From: Acidobacteriota bacterium | GTDB lineage: Bacteria; Acidobacteriota; Vicinamibacteria; Vicinamibacterales; UBA2999 | Assembly: GCA_020851835.1 (NCBI GenBank) | Contig: JADZBZ010000481.1 | Span: forward strand, 1-8,922 | Length of the DNA: 8,922 nt | Direction of reading: 5' to 3' | Shown here: one piece after another, positions 1-8,726 of the stretch | Layout: every line of letters starts with the position of its first letter | How positions within the stretch are numbered: position 1 is the first letter of the stretch | Translations under genes and position numbers: made by a program | The notes under the pieces: generated by a model | Database searches by the model: none | Told to the model about the DNA's origin: nothing | The model's input: the letters and a program-made list of their open reading frames with translations, nothing else

Positions 1-311
1 AGAAGCCGCGGCGCGAGGATGCGCCCTCGAACCTGGCCATCATCGGCCGCTACATCCTCACGCCCGACATTTTTCCGGCGCTTCGCGAGACGGGCCGGGA
101 CAAGTCGGGCGAGATTCAGTTGACCAATGGATTGCGGCGGCTGCTTGGGTCGCGCCCGCTGTACGCCTGCGAGATCGACGGCGTACGCCACGACACCGGC
201 CACAAGCTCGGCTTCCTGAAAGCCATGGTCTACTTCGCGCTCAAACGGCCGGATCTGGCCGGGCCGTTCCGCGAGTACCTCGAGTCGCTCAATCTGATGA
301 CGAAGAAGTAG
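1..311 (+). CDS. galU: UTP-glucose-1-phosphate uridylyltransferase, C-terminal part (5' end outside window)
   Basis: GalU joins UTP and glucose-1-phosphate to give UDP-glucose and pyrophosphate in the cytoplasm, the activated glucose used for envelope polysaccharides and galactose metabolism. The reading frame is open from base 3 and gives the last 102 residues. It carries the family's C-terminal signatures: SNLAIIGRYILTPDIF, then GEIQLTNGLRRLL, then a DTGHKLGFLKA block and an ALKRPDL helix. These match bacterial GalU better than glucose-1-phosphate thymidylyltransferases or GlmU. A TTG at 120 lies inside the frame and is not the true start, because the conserved region continues upstream of it. 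The stop (TAG, 309-311) lies inside the convergent zinc-ribbon gene, so the two genes overlap by 23 bases. The catalytic N-terminal nucleotide-binding motif lies outside the window and cannot be checked. Confidence 0.93.
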   Translation, partial: KPRREDAPSNLAIIGRYILTPDIFPALRETGRDKSGEIQLTNGLRRLLGSRPLYACEIDGVRHDTGHKLGFLKAMVYFALKRPDLAGPFREYLESLNLMTKK

Positions 312-618
312 GCTTGCCGGCGGGCTTCGACTCGGGCTTTGCCGTGCTCTTGGTCTCGGACGTCGACTCGGGCTTCGCTGACCCGGCGGCCTCGCCCGCA
401 CTCTCGCTCTTCGACGACGATGCGCCGGCGGAGCGGCCGGACTTGGCGTAGTCGGTAACGTACCAACCCGAACCCTTGAACTGGATGGCGGGCGACGACA
501 GGAGCTTCTTCACGGCCCCGCCGCACTTCGGGCAGGTGTCAGCGGGCGCATCCGAGAACTTCTGGATGAGCTCGAAGCGATGGGCGCACGCGTCGCACTG
601 GTATTCGTACAGAGGCAT
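289..618 (-). CDS. FmdB-type zinc-ribbon protein with low-complexity tail
   Basis: A 109-residue protein of the FmdB/CxxC_CxxC_SSSS zinc-ribbon family. Members are often labelled putative regulators, but no biochemical role is established for most. The start MPLYEYQCDAC is the family's usual N-terminus, with two CxxC pairs (Cys8/Cys11 and Cys29/Cys32) likely to bind one zinc. The block SSPAIQFKGSGWYVTDYA (about 41-58) is also typical. Residues from about 60 on form a disordered Ser/Lys/Glu/Ala/Pro-rich tail with two AKPES units, ending in SSSSD. The frame is open upstream as far as 894, but that extension runs over the DUF885 gene and lacks family similarity, so ATG at 618 was chosen. A GGAG inside the last codons of the upstream gene can act as its ribosome site. 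It probably shares a transcript with the DUF885 gene, and its 3' end overlaps galU. Confidence 0.88.
   Translation of the reverse strand: MPLYEYQCDACAHRFELIQKFSDAPADTCPKCGGAVKKLLSSPAIQFKGSGWYVTDYAKSGRSAGASSSKSESAGEAAGSAKPESTSETKSTAKPESKPAGKPTSSSSD
327..380. repeat. imperfect direct repeat inside the zinc-ribbon gene tail
   Basis: Bases 327-344 and 363-380 are two copies of an 18-base unit (TCGACTCGGGCTTYGCYG) differing at two positions, 36 bases apart. Read on the minus strand they encode the two AKPES units at residues 81-85 and 93-97. This looks like an internal duplication in a low-complexity protein tail rather than a DNA-level element, because the spacing is a multiple of three and both differences are silent. 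Confidence 0.6.
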
Positions 619-626
619 AAAGGGGG

Positions 627-2324
627 TTACTCCAGCACGTCGCCGGCGGCGCGGTCGAGCATGAGGCGGCGGAGCGCGGGAAACGGCGCGGCGCCCTGAG
701 CGAGGAAGGCATCGTGGAAGGCGCGCAGCGTGAACCGCCCGCGCTGTTCTTCCTGCCAGTCGTGCCGCAGCTTCAGCAGCATCAGTTTGCCGGCCGAATA
801 CACCAGATACGTGGGGTCGAACGTGCCGCGCTCGGCCTCCCGTCGTGCACTGGCCTCCTCGAGAAATGCCTCCTCGCGAAAGAAGCGCACACACTGCTCC
901 ACTGACCAGTCCTCGGCGTGCAGGCGGATACCCACAACGAAACGGGCCAGGCGGACGAGCGCCTCACCAAGCTGTCCCAGCTTGAGCGCGTGATCGCCGC
1001 GGCCGAACCCGGCTTCGAGCATCATCTGCTCGCAGTAGTGCGCCCAGCCCTCGACGTAAGACGCCGGCGCGAGCAGCGTCGAGCGCCGCACTTTCGACGA
1101 GACCCGCCGCAGGAGCTGGTAATGCACGTAGTGCCCCGGGTACACCTCGTGAATGGAGATCGTCCAGAGGGTCGGGATGTTGAAGTCGCGCAGGTGCTCC
1201 CGCTTCCGCTCCTCGGGCCACGACGCATCGGCATCGGTCAGGTAGTAGACCGCCTGTGACGGACGCGCTTCGAACGGCCCGGGGGTCCACATGCTGGCGA
1301 ACGACCACCGGAAGAACTCGGGCGTCGCCCCGACCACGACTCCGTCATCGGGAGGCAGATCCACGACCGGTGTGCGAGACAGGAAGGTTCGAAGCTCGTC
1401 GAGCTGGCCGCGGGCCGTCTTGATGAGCGTGCCAGGCGCGGGGTACGATTCCTTGGCCTGGCGCCAGGTTTCGGCGGGATCGCCACCGTTGAGCCGCCCC
1501 GCCACCGCGCGGAACTCGTCCTGCGTCGCCCGCAGTTCGCGCATGGCGATGGCGAGCAGCCGATCGACCGGCAGGGTAATGCCTTCCTCGAGCCGCAGCT
1601 TCTGCTCGAAGCGTTCGGTGCCGAGACGGAAGGAACCCTTCGCGCGCGGCCGGAGGTCGGTGTCGAGGTAGTCGAGATACGCCCCAACCGCCTGATCGGC
1701 CTCGGCCGACGCATCGGCGAGGTCCGCCAGCAGGTGAAGGTCGTCGACGCCCGAGAAGGCCCGGGGCAGGTCGACGTCGATGAACGACTTGATGCCGCGC
1801 CAGGTGTCGAGGCCCACCTTGACGTAGATGGCCGGGGCGTCCTTGATGTTCTCGCGGGCGGCCTGGATGAGGCGCGGGACCTGCCGTAGCTTCGAGAGGA
1901 CGCGCCGGGCTCGCTCGGCCTCTGGCGCGTAAGCGAAAATCGCCTGCGTGGCGAGACTCGACGCCAGCACTTCTCCGTAGAAATGGGGGCTTCGTTCCCA
2001 GGTGCGAACCTCCTCGAGCTCGAACATCCGGGCACGCAGGTTGGCCGCGACAATGCCATGATCGACCTGTTCGTGCAGGGGCAGCAGTTCGGTCGGGATG
2101 GCAGCGAGACGCCGGGCGAACCCGGCCAGTGTGCCCAGGTGTCGCTCAATGGCTCCCTTCCGGAAGTCTTCCAGCAGATCGTCGTGCAGATGCACGCCGT
2201 CGAGCGTGGCGTTGGTGGGACAGACCTCGTACAGGTAGCCGAGGTAGTCTTCGACGAAATGGGTGAGCGGTTCCGCGGCGTGCATGAAGGCGACATACGG
2301 CCGCGCCTGTCGCGGAGCGACCAT
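627..2324 (-). CDS. DUF885 family zinc metallopeptidase (HExxPGH), cytoplasmic
   Basis: A 565-residue DUF885 protein. The family has a gluzincin-like HExxPGH zinc site and is thought to act as peptidases or carboxypeptidases; substrates are mostly unknown. The zinc motif HEVYPGH is at 392-398, with EGWAHYCEQMM at about 425-435 supplying the probable third zinc ligand (Glu425), and a conserved TYLVYSAGKLMLLKLR block at 505-520. The length is usual for the family. No signal peptide, lipobox or membrane segment is seen at the N-terminus, so it is predicted to be cytoplasmic, unlike many secreted or lipoprotein members. The ATG at 2324 leaves 21 bases to rsmI. An in-frame ATG at 2285 (Met14) is a credible alternative, because family similarity begins just after it (HFVEDYLGYLYEVCPTNAT) and that start would leave 60 bases for control signals. 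It is followed 8 bases later by the zinc-ribbon gene on the same strand. Confidence 0.88.
   Translation of the reverse strand: MVAPRQARPYVAFMHAAEPLTHFVEDYLGYLYEVCPTNATLDGVHLHDDLLEDFRKGAIERHLGTLAGFARRLAAIPTELLPLHEQVDHGIVAANLRARMFELEEVRTWERSPHFYGEVLASSLATQAIFAYAPEAERARRVLSKLRQVPRLIQAARENIKDAPAIYVKVGLDTWRGIKSFIDVDLPRAFSGVDDLHLLADLADASAEADQAVGAYLDYLDTDLRPRAKGSFRLGTERFEQKLRLEEGITLPVDRLLAIAMRELRATQDEFRAVAGRLNGGDPAETWRQAKESYPAPGTLIKTARGQLDELRTFLSRTPVVDLPPDDGVVVGATPEFFRWSFASMWTPGPFEARPSQAVYYLTDADASWPEERKREHLRDFNIPTLWTISIHEVYPGHYVHYQLLRRVSSKVRRSTLLAPASYVEGWAHYCEQMMLEAGFGRGDHALKLGQLGEALVRLARFVVGIRLHAEDWSVEQCVRFFREEAFLEEASARREAERGTFDPTYLVYSAGKLMLLKLRHDWQEEQRGRFTLRAFHDAFLAQGAAPFPALRRLMLDRAAGDVLE
630..633 (-). 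promoter_or_regulatory. candidate ribosome-binding site for the zinc-ribbon gene
   Basis: Read on the minus strand, GGAG lies 11 bases before the ATG at 618. It sits within the final Leu-Glu codons of the DUF885 gene just before its TAA stop. The spacing is a little long. The arrangement suggests translation of the second gene depends on ribosomes finishing the first. Confidence 0.4.
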
Positions 2325-2345
2325 CCCCCAAGGTTACAATAAAAT
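2325..2345. promoter_or_regulatory. divergent intergenic region between the DUF885 gene and rsmI
   Basis: This is the only divergent gap in the window and is just 21 bases long if both annotated starts are right. It contains an A/T-rich patch (about 2334-2347) in otherwise GC-rich DNA. On the minus strand, TATTTT (2346-2341) or TATTGT (2341-2336) could act as a -10 element for the DUF885 gene, giving a leader of roughly 5-10 bases. No recognisable -35 element was found on either strand. Any such element would lie inside the opposing coding sequence. Confidence 0.4.
2335..2340 (+). promoter_or_regulatory. candidate -10 element (TACAAT) for the rsmI operon
   Basis: TACAAT matches the -10 consensus at five of six positions and ends five bases before the rsmI ATG. 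By usual geometry transcription would start at about 2346-2347, at or next to the start codon, implying a leaderless or nearly leaderless message. No Shine-Dalgarno sequence precedes the ATG, which agrees with that reading. No -35 match is seen 16-18 bases upstream. Confidence 0.4.
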
Positions 2346-3176
2346 ATGGCCGGTACGCTGTTCGTTGTCGCGACGCCGATCGGCCATCTGGACGACGTGT
2401 CGGCCCGCGCCTTGCGCGTGCTCGGTGAGGCGGAAATGGTAGCCGCCGAAGACACGCGCCGCACAGGAAACCTGCTCCGACATTTCGGCATTTCGAGCCG
2501 GGTCGTCAGCCTCCATCGCCACAACGAGCGGGCACGGACCGAGGAACTGCTTGGTCTGCTGACCCGGGGCTCAGCGGTCGCCCTGGTCTCGGACGCGGGC
2601 ACGCCGGGTATTTCCGATCCCGGGGCGGCGCTGGTGCGGCGCGCGCGGGAGGCGGGTCATCGCGTGGAACCGGTCCCGGGTCCGAGTGCGGTCACGGCTG
2701 CGATGTCGGTTGCCGGCGTGGATTGGCCAGCATTTGCGTTTCTGGGATTTCCGCCGATTAGGACAAAAGACCGAAATCTGTGGTTCGATCGACTGAACCG
2801 CTTGAAGACAGACGTGACGATCGTGCTGTTCGAAGCACCCCATCGGGTGAGGCGCACGCTCGAAGACCTCGTGTCGTATGTCAAATACCCTATTTTAGTC
2901 TTCCGTGAGCTGACCAAACTGCACGAAGAGACGCTTCATGGTACACCAACCGAAATACTGAGCCGCCTCGAAACCATCCAGGGCGAATTCACAATCGTCG
3001 TTCCGTTCCATGAAACTACTGAAAATGGAGCTGTTGATGTCAGCGATGAGACGCTGAAACACGAAGTTGGTCAATTGATAGAAAATGGCGGGCTCTCGCG
3101 TCGAGCGGCGGCCCGGACCGTGGGGCACCGGTTCGGCCTGTCCACGAAGCAGGTATACGATGCGACTAAAGGCTAA
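2346..3176 (+). CDS. rsmI: 16S rRNA (cytidine(1402)-2'-O)-methyltransferase
   Basis: RsmI uses S-adenosylmethionine to methylate the 2'-hydroxyl of C1402 in the decoding centre of 16S rRNA. The 276-residue protein has the normal length and domain order. A tetrapyrrole-methylase-like fold begins with TLFVVATPIGHLDD (4-17), followed by AEDTRR (34-39), SDAGTPGISDPG (82-93), VPGPSA (110-115), FEAPHR (162-167), RELTKLHEE (187-195) and GEFTIVV (213-219). The C-terminal helix-turn-helix module LSRRAAARTVGHRFGLSTKQ (250-269) completes the family pattern. Two motifs differ from the usual: PIGN is PIGH here, and the common GFLPRK segment reads GFPPIRTK (134-141). The second half is less GC-rich than its neighbours. 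It is the first gene of a probable four-gene run, 14 bases before glmU, with an ATG start that has no ribosome site in front. Confidence 0.95.
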   Translation: MAGTLFVVATPIGHLDDVSARALRVLGEAEMVAAEDTRRTGNLLRHFGISSRVVSLHRHNERARTEELLGLLTRGSAVALVSDAGTPGISDPGAALVRRAREAGHRVEPVPGPSAVTAAMSVAGVDWPAFAFLGFPPIRTKDRNLWFDRLNRLKTDVTIVLFEAPHRVRRTLEDLVSYVKYPILVFRELTKLHEETLHGTPTEILSRLETIQGEFTIVVPFHETTENGAVDVSDETLKHEVGQLIENGGLSRRAAARTVGHRFGLSTKQVYDATKG

Positions 3177-3190
3177 GGGTTAGAGCGCTC

Positions 3191-4597
3191 GTGTCCGACA
3201 ACCCCCCCGTGACCCCCGTCCACGTTGTCATCCTGGCCGCCGGAAAGGGCACCCGGATGCGATCGGCGACGCCGAAGGTCCTCCACCCGCTCGCGGGCCT
3301 TCCGATGCTCGATTTCGCCCTCCGGGCCGCGACGAGGCTCGAGCCTGCCTCGGTGACCGTGGTCGTGGGGCACCAGGCCGATATCGTCCAGGCTCACCTT
3401 GCCGGCCGACCCGGCGTGGGGACCGTGGTGCAGGAACCGCAACTGGGCACCGGGCACGCGCTGCTGCAAACCGAACCCGCCCTGCCGAGCCGGGACGGCA
3501 CCGTCGTGCTCCTCTCGGCAGATGTGCCCCTCTTGACGAGCCAGACCTTGCACGCGCTCCTGGCCGCCCACCGGGAAGCAGGCGCCGCCGCTACCGTCAT
3601 CACCGCCATCCTGGACCGGCCGTACGGGTACGGGCGCATCGTTCGCCGCAGCGGCGCCATCGTACGCATCGTCGAGGAGCGCGACGGGTCGCCCGCCGAA
3701 CGGGAGATCAGGGAAGTCAACGCCGGCATCTACGCCTTCGACCTGCCGCCCCTCTTCGAGGCTCTGCGCGGCATCGGCGCCGCCAACACACAAGGCGAGT
3801 ACTATCTGCCCGATCTCGTGGCCATCTACCGCCGGCGCAAGCTGCCGGTGGCAACGTGGACCGTACCCAACGCCGGCGAGATTCGAGGCGTCAACAGCCG
3901 CAGTGAGCTGGCAGAGGTGAGCCGCATGGTGCGACAGCAGAAGAACGAGGAACTGATGGCCGCCGGCGTGACGCTCGTCGATCCGGCCACCACCTACATC
4001 GACGTCGACGTCCAGGTGGGTCCCGACACGGTGATTCATCCCGGCGTACACCTCGAAGGGTCCACGCGCATCGGAGCGGCGTGCGAGCTCCACGCTGGCG
4101 TCCGCATCGTCAACTCGACGCTCGGTGACCGCGTGACGGTGCTCAATCACTGCGTCGTCACCGACTCCAGGGTGGAGGCGGCCTGCAGTGTCGGGCCCTT
4201 CGCGCACCTGCGTCCGGGCACGGCCCTGGGCGAGGGGGCGAAGGTCGGCAACTTCGTCGAGCTCAAGAAGACGACGATGGGGCCGGGCGCGAAGGCGAAT
4301 CACCTGTCGTACCTGGGCGACGCCTCGGTCGGCGAGCGCGCGAACGTCGGCGCGGGCACCATCACCTGCAATTACGACGGGGTCTCCAAGCACGAGACCG
4401 TCATCGGCAAGCGCGCCTTCGTTGGCAGCGACTCCACCCTCGTGGCCCCGGTCACCATCGGCGACGACGCGTATGTCGCGGCCGGGTCGGCCATCACCGG
4501 CGACGTGCCTCCGGGGTCGCTGGCCATCGCCCGGGCCCGCCAGGAGAACAAGGAGGGCTGGGTGAGCCGGCGCAAGGCAGGAAAGGGCGGTCACTAG
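3191..4597 (+). CDS. glmU: bifunctional N-acetylglucosamine-1-phosphate uridyltransferase / glucosamine-1-phosphate acetyltransferase
   Basis: GlmU catalyses the last two steps to UDP-N-acetylglucosamine, the precursor of peptidoglycan and lipopolysaccharide: acetyl-CoA-dependent acetylation of glucosamine-1-phosphate, then uridylyl transfer from UTP. It has 468 residues, slightly longer than E. coli GlmU. The N-terminal uridyltransferase domain shows LAAGKGTRM (15-23), PKVLH (28-32), QLGTGHA (84-90), ADVPLL with Asp111 as likely metal ligand, YGYGRIV (145-151), EVNAGIYAF (175-183) and Asn235. The C-terminal left-handed beta-helix has HLRPG (339-343), GNFVELKK (353-360), HLSYLGD with His371 as probable catalytic base, GAGTITCNYDG (387-397) and GSDSTLVAPV (412-421). 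It ends in a basic tail. The start is GTG at 3191; a second in-frame GTG at 3209 also precedes all conserved sequence. glmS follows after 5 bases. Confidence 0.97.
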   Translation: MSDNPPVTPVHVVILAAGKGTRMRSATPKVLHPLAGLPMLDFALRAATRLEPASVTVVVGHQADIVQAHLAGRPGVGTVVQEPQLGTGHALLQTEPALPSRDGTVVLLSADVPLLTSQTLHALLAAHREAGAAATVITAILDRPYGYGRIVRRSGAIVRIVEERDGSPAEREIREVNAGIYAFDLPPLFEALRGIGAANTQGEYYLPDLVAIYRRRKLPVATWTVPNAGEIRGVNSRSELAEVSRMVRQQKNEELMAAGVTLVDPATTYIDVDVQVGPDTVIHPGVHLEGSTRIGAACELHAGVRIVNSTLGDRVTVLNHCVVTDSRVEAACSVGPFAHLRPGTALGEGAKVGNFVELKKTTMGPGAKANHLSYLGDASVGERANVGAGTITCNYDGVSKHETVIGKRAFVGSDSTLVAPVTIGDDAYVAAGSAITGDVPPGSLAIARARQENKEGWVSRRKAGKGGH

Positions 4598-4602
4598 CAG
4601 TC

Positions 4603-6447
<1,845 letters not shown>

Positions 6448-6452
6448 GGGCG

Positions 6453-8726
6453 TTGGATCTTCTGTCTGCACTGAATCCCGAACAGCAGGAGGCCGTTCGC
6501 CATACCGAGGGTCCGCTGCTGATCCTCGCCGGGGCCGGCTCCGGCAAGACGCGCGTCATCGCGCACCGTATCGCCCACCTGGTCTCGACCGGCGTCGCCG
6601 CGCCGGAGGAGATTCTCGCCGTCACGTTCACCAACAAGGCCGCCGCCGAGATGCGCACCCGCGTCGAGGCGTTGCTCGATGCGGACTGCCGCTCGATGTG
6701 GATTTCCACCTTCCACGCGATGTGCGCACGCCTGCTGCGGCGCGAGGCGCCGCACATCGGTCTCAGCCGCGACTTCACGATTTACGACTCGGCCGATCAG
6801 CAGTCGGTGATCAAGCAGCTCGTCAAGCAGTACGGGTTCGACGACGGCGCGTACCAGCCACGAATGGTGCTGGGCCGCATCAGTCACGCCAAGAACCGGA
6901 TGGAGGGTCCGGAGAGCTTCGAAGCCACCTGGAATCCGCGCGACCGCGAGATCGGCCGTCTGTTCGCCGGTTACCAGCAGGCGTTGAGGGAAGCCAGCGC
7001 CCTGGACTTCGACGATCTCCTGCTGAAGACGGTGGATCTGTTCGAGCGCGTGCCGGCCCTGCGGGAACGCTACGGTCGCCGGTTCCGGTTCGTCATGGTG
7101 GACGAGTATCAGGACACGAACCGGCCGCAATACCTGCTGATCACCCAGCTCGCCGGCCTGCACCGGAACCTCTGCGTGGTCGGCGATCCCGATCAGTCCA
7201 TCTACAAGTGGCGCGGTGCGGACCTGCGCAACATCATGGACTTCGAGCAGGACTTCCCCGAAGCGGTCGTCGTGCGGCTCGAGCGCAACTACCGGTCGAC
7301 CGAGGTCATCCTCGCCGCGGCTTCAGCGATAATCGCGCACAATCGGAACCGCAAGGAGAAGGCGCTGTGGACCGACCGTAAGGGCGGCGCGAAGGTCTCC
7401 TGTTTCCGGGGGTCGGACGAGCTGGAAGAGGCCGAGTTCATCACGCGCGTGGCCAGGGCCACCATCCGGGAGGACGTGTCGGCCACGATGGCGGTTCTCT
7501 ATCGGACCAACGCGCAATCGCGGGCCGTGGAGGATGCGCTGCGCGCGGTGGGGATCCCCTACCTCGTCCTCGGCGGCGTGGGCTTCTACGAGCGCCGGGA
7601 AATCAAGGACGCCCTCGGCTACCTGAAAGTGATCCTGAACCCGCACGACGATGTCGCCCTCCGGCGCGTGATCAACACGCCCGCCCGCGGTATCGGCAAG
7701 GGCGTGCTCGACGCCCTGGAACAGGTGGACACCGGCGACCCGGGCCGCGATCTGCCGCCCTTGCTCGCCGGCCTGCAGCCCGCCGTCGTCTCCAACTCGC
7801 TCTGGTCGAGGCTGGTGACGGCGGTGGACCAGCGGTTGCTCACAGCCCGTCAGGTAGCCTCGCTCGCGGCGTTTCGAGACATGGTGACGGCGCTGGCCGA
7901 TCTCGCGCGGCGTGACACGCTCTCGGTGACGCTCGGCAAGGCGCTCGACCTGAGCGGCTATCTCCGCGACCTGCGCGAGGATCGCAGCGAGGAATCGGAG
8001 GGCCGCATCGAGAACCTGATGGAGCTGGTGTCGGCGGCCAAGGAGTACGAGGTGCGCGAGCTGGAGGCTTCGCTGGGCGGCTTCGTGGATCGGCTGTCGC
8101 TGCTCTCCGACGTCGACCGCGAGCAGGGCACGAAGGACGCGCGGGTGCTCATGATGACCCTGCATTCGGCCAAGGGCCTCGAGTTTCCGGTGGTGGTGCT
8201 CGCGGGTCTCGAAGAGGGCCTCTTCCCGCACTCACGGTCGCGTGAAGACGAGGCCGAGCTCGAAGAGGAGCGCCGCCTGTGCTACGTCGGCATCACGCGC
8301 GCGCGGCAGCGGCTCGTGCTGACCAGCGCGGCCAGGCGCAGGGTCTTTGGCGAGTATCAGATGACCGAACCGTCCCGGTTCATCGACGAGATTCCGCCGG
8401 ATCTCATCGAGCAGGCGTTCTCGTCGGCACCGGCGTCCCCGCGCGTCGGGCGTGGGGGCTGGGAGTATCGCGCCAACCCGTACGGGCGGATGCCGCGCCG
8501 TCCGGACCGGGTCCGCGAAACGCCCCCGCCATTCGCGTACGAGGACGAGGACCAGGATCAGTCCACGGACCTGCGCCCGGGCCACAAGGTCAGGCACGGG
8601 CAGTTCGGCGTGGGGACCGTCGTGAGCGTGGAGAACCTCGATGACGATCAGAAGCTGGTCGTGCGGTTCTCCACGGTCGGCCAGAAGACGCTGCGGGCGA
8701 AGTACGCGAAGCTGGAGCGGGCCTGA
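6453..8726 (+). CDS. pcrA: superfamily 1A DNA helicase, PcrA/UvrD type
   Basis: An ATP-driven 3'-5' helicase of the PcrA/UvrD group, acting in repair, replication restart and removal of stalled complexes. The 757-residue length is normal. All SF1A motifs are present in order: Q motif LNPEQQEAV (7-15), Walker A GAGSGKT (27-33), Ia VTFTNKAAAEM (57-67), Ib ISTFHAMCARLLR (84-96), II VDEYQDTN (216-223), III VVGDPDQSIYKWRGA (242-256), IV LERNYRS (276-282), V MMTLHSAKGLEFPVVV (567-582) and VI EEERRLCYVGITRAR (604-618). A disordered linker (about 655-705, ending in an acidic run) joins a Tudor-like C-terminal domain (about 706-754) of the kind that lets PcrA bind RNA polymerase. EEGLFPHSRS favours PcrA-like naming, though UvrD would be equally acceptable. 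The start is TTG at 6453: no ATG or GTG lies between it and the conserved N-terminus, and MDLLSALNPEQ matches the family. It lies 5 bases after glmS, so reinitiation is likely. Confidence 0.96.
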   Translation: MDLLSALNPEQQEAVRHTEGPLLILAGAGSGKTRVIAHRIAHLVSTGVAAPEEILAVTFTNKAAAEMRTRVEALLDADCRSMWISTFHAMCARLLRREAPHIGLSRDFTIYDSADQQSVIKQLVKQYGFDDGAYQPRMVLGRISHAKNRMEGPESFEATWNPRDREIGRLFAGYQQALREASALDFDDLLLKTVDLFERVPALRERYGRRFRFVMVDEYQDTNRPQYLLITQLAGLHRNLCVVGDPDQSIYKWRGADLRNIMDFEQDFPEAVVVRLERNYRSTEVILAAASAIIAHNRNRKEKALWTDRKGGAKVSCFRGSDELEEAEFITRVARATIREDVSATMAVLYRTNAQSRAVEDALRAVGIPYLVLGGVGFYERREIKDALGYLKVILNPHDDVALRRVINTPARGIGKGVLDALEQVDTGDPGRDLPPLLAGLQPAVVSNSLWSRLVTAVDQRLLTARQVASLAAFRDMVTALADLARRDTLSVTLGKALDLSGYLRDLREDRSEESEGRIENLMELVSAAKEYEVRELEASLGGFVDRLSLLSDVDREQGTKDARVLMMTLHSAKGLEFPVVVLAGLEEGLFPHSRSREDEAELEEERRLCYVGITRARQRLVLTSAARRRVFGEYQMTEPSRFIDEIPPDLIEQAFSSAPASPRVGRGGWEYRANPYGRMPRRPDRVRETPPPFAYEDEDQDQSTDLRPGHKVRHGQFGVGTVVSVENLDDDQKLVVRFSTVGQKTLRAKYAKLERA

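Noticed and set aside
300..330. Possible terminator hairpin at the galU/zinc-ribbon junction (GAAG...CTTC around 305-328)
   Set aside because: Pairing breaks after four base pairs plus one wobble, the loop is long, and there is no T-run.
619..894. Longer version of the zinc-ribbon gene starting at 894
   Set aside because: The extra 92 residues are an off-frame reading of the DUF885 gene. The family always begins at or near MPLYEY, which is encoded at 618.
1238..2602. A 454-codon minus-strand frame spanning the divergent gap and the start of rsmI
   Set aside because: It is in another frame from the DUF885 gene, is extremely Ser/Arg/Pro-rich, and runs over two well-supported genes.
3173..4594. 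A 473-codon open frame on the minus strand antisense to glmU
   Set aside because: It lies entirely opposite a gene with every GlmU motif intact. Long antisense frames are expected in GC-rich genes with G or C in third positions, and the product has arginine- and glycine-rich low-complexity sequence with no family features.
4400..4602. glmS ribozyme or other leader control of glmS
   Set aside because: The 200 bases before glmS are the conserved glmU C-terminal coding region and only 5 bases are non-coding. No ribozyme core was recognised. These elements are mainly known from Firmicutes.
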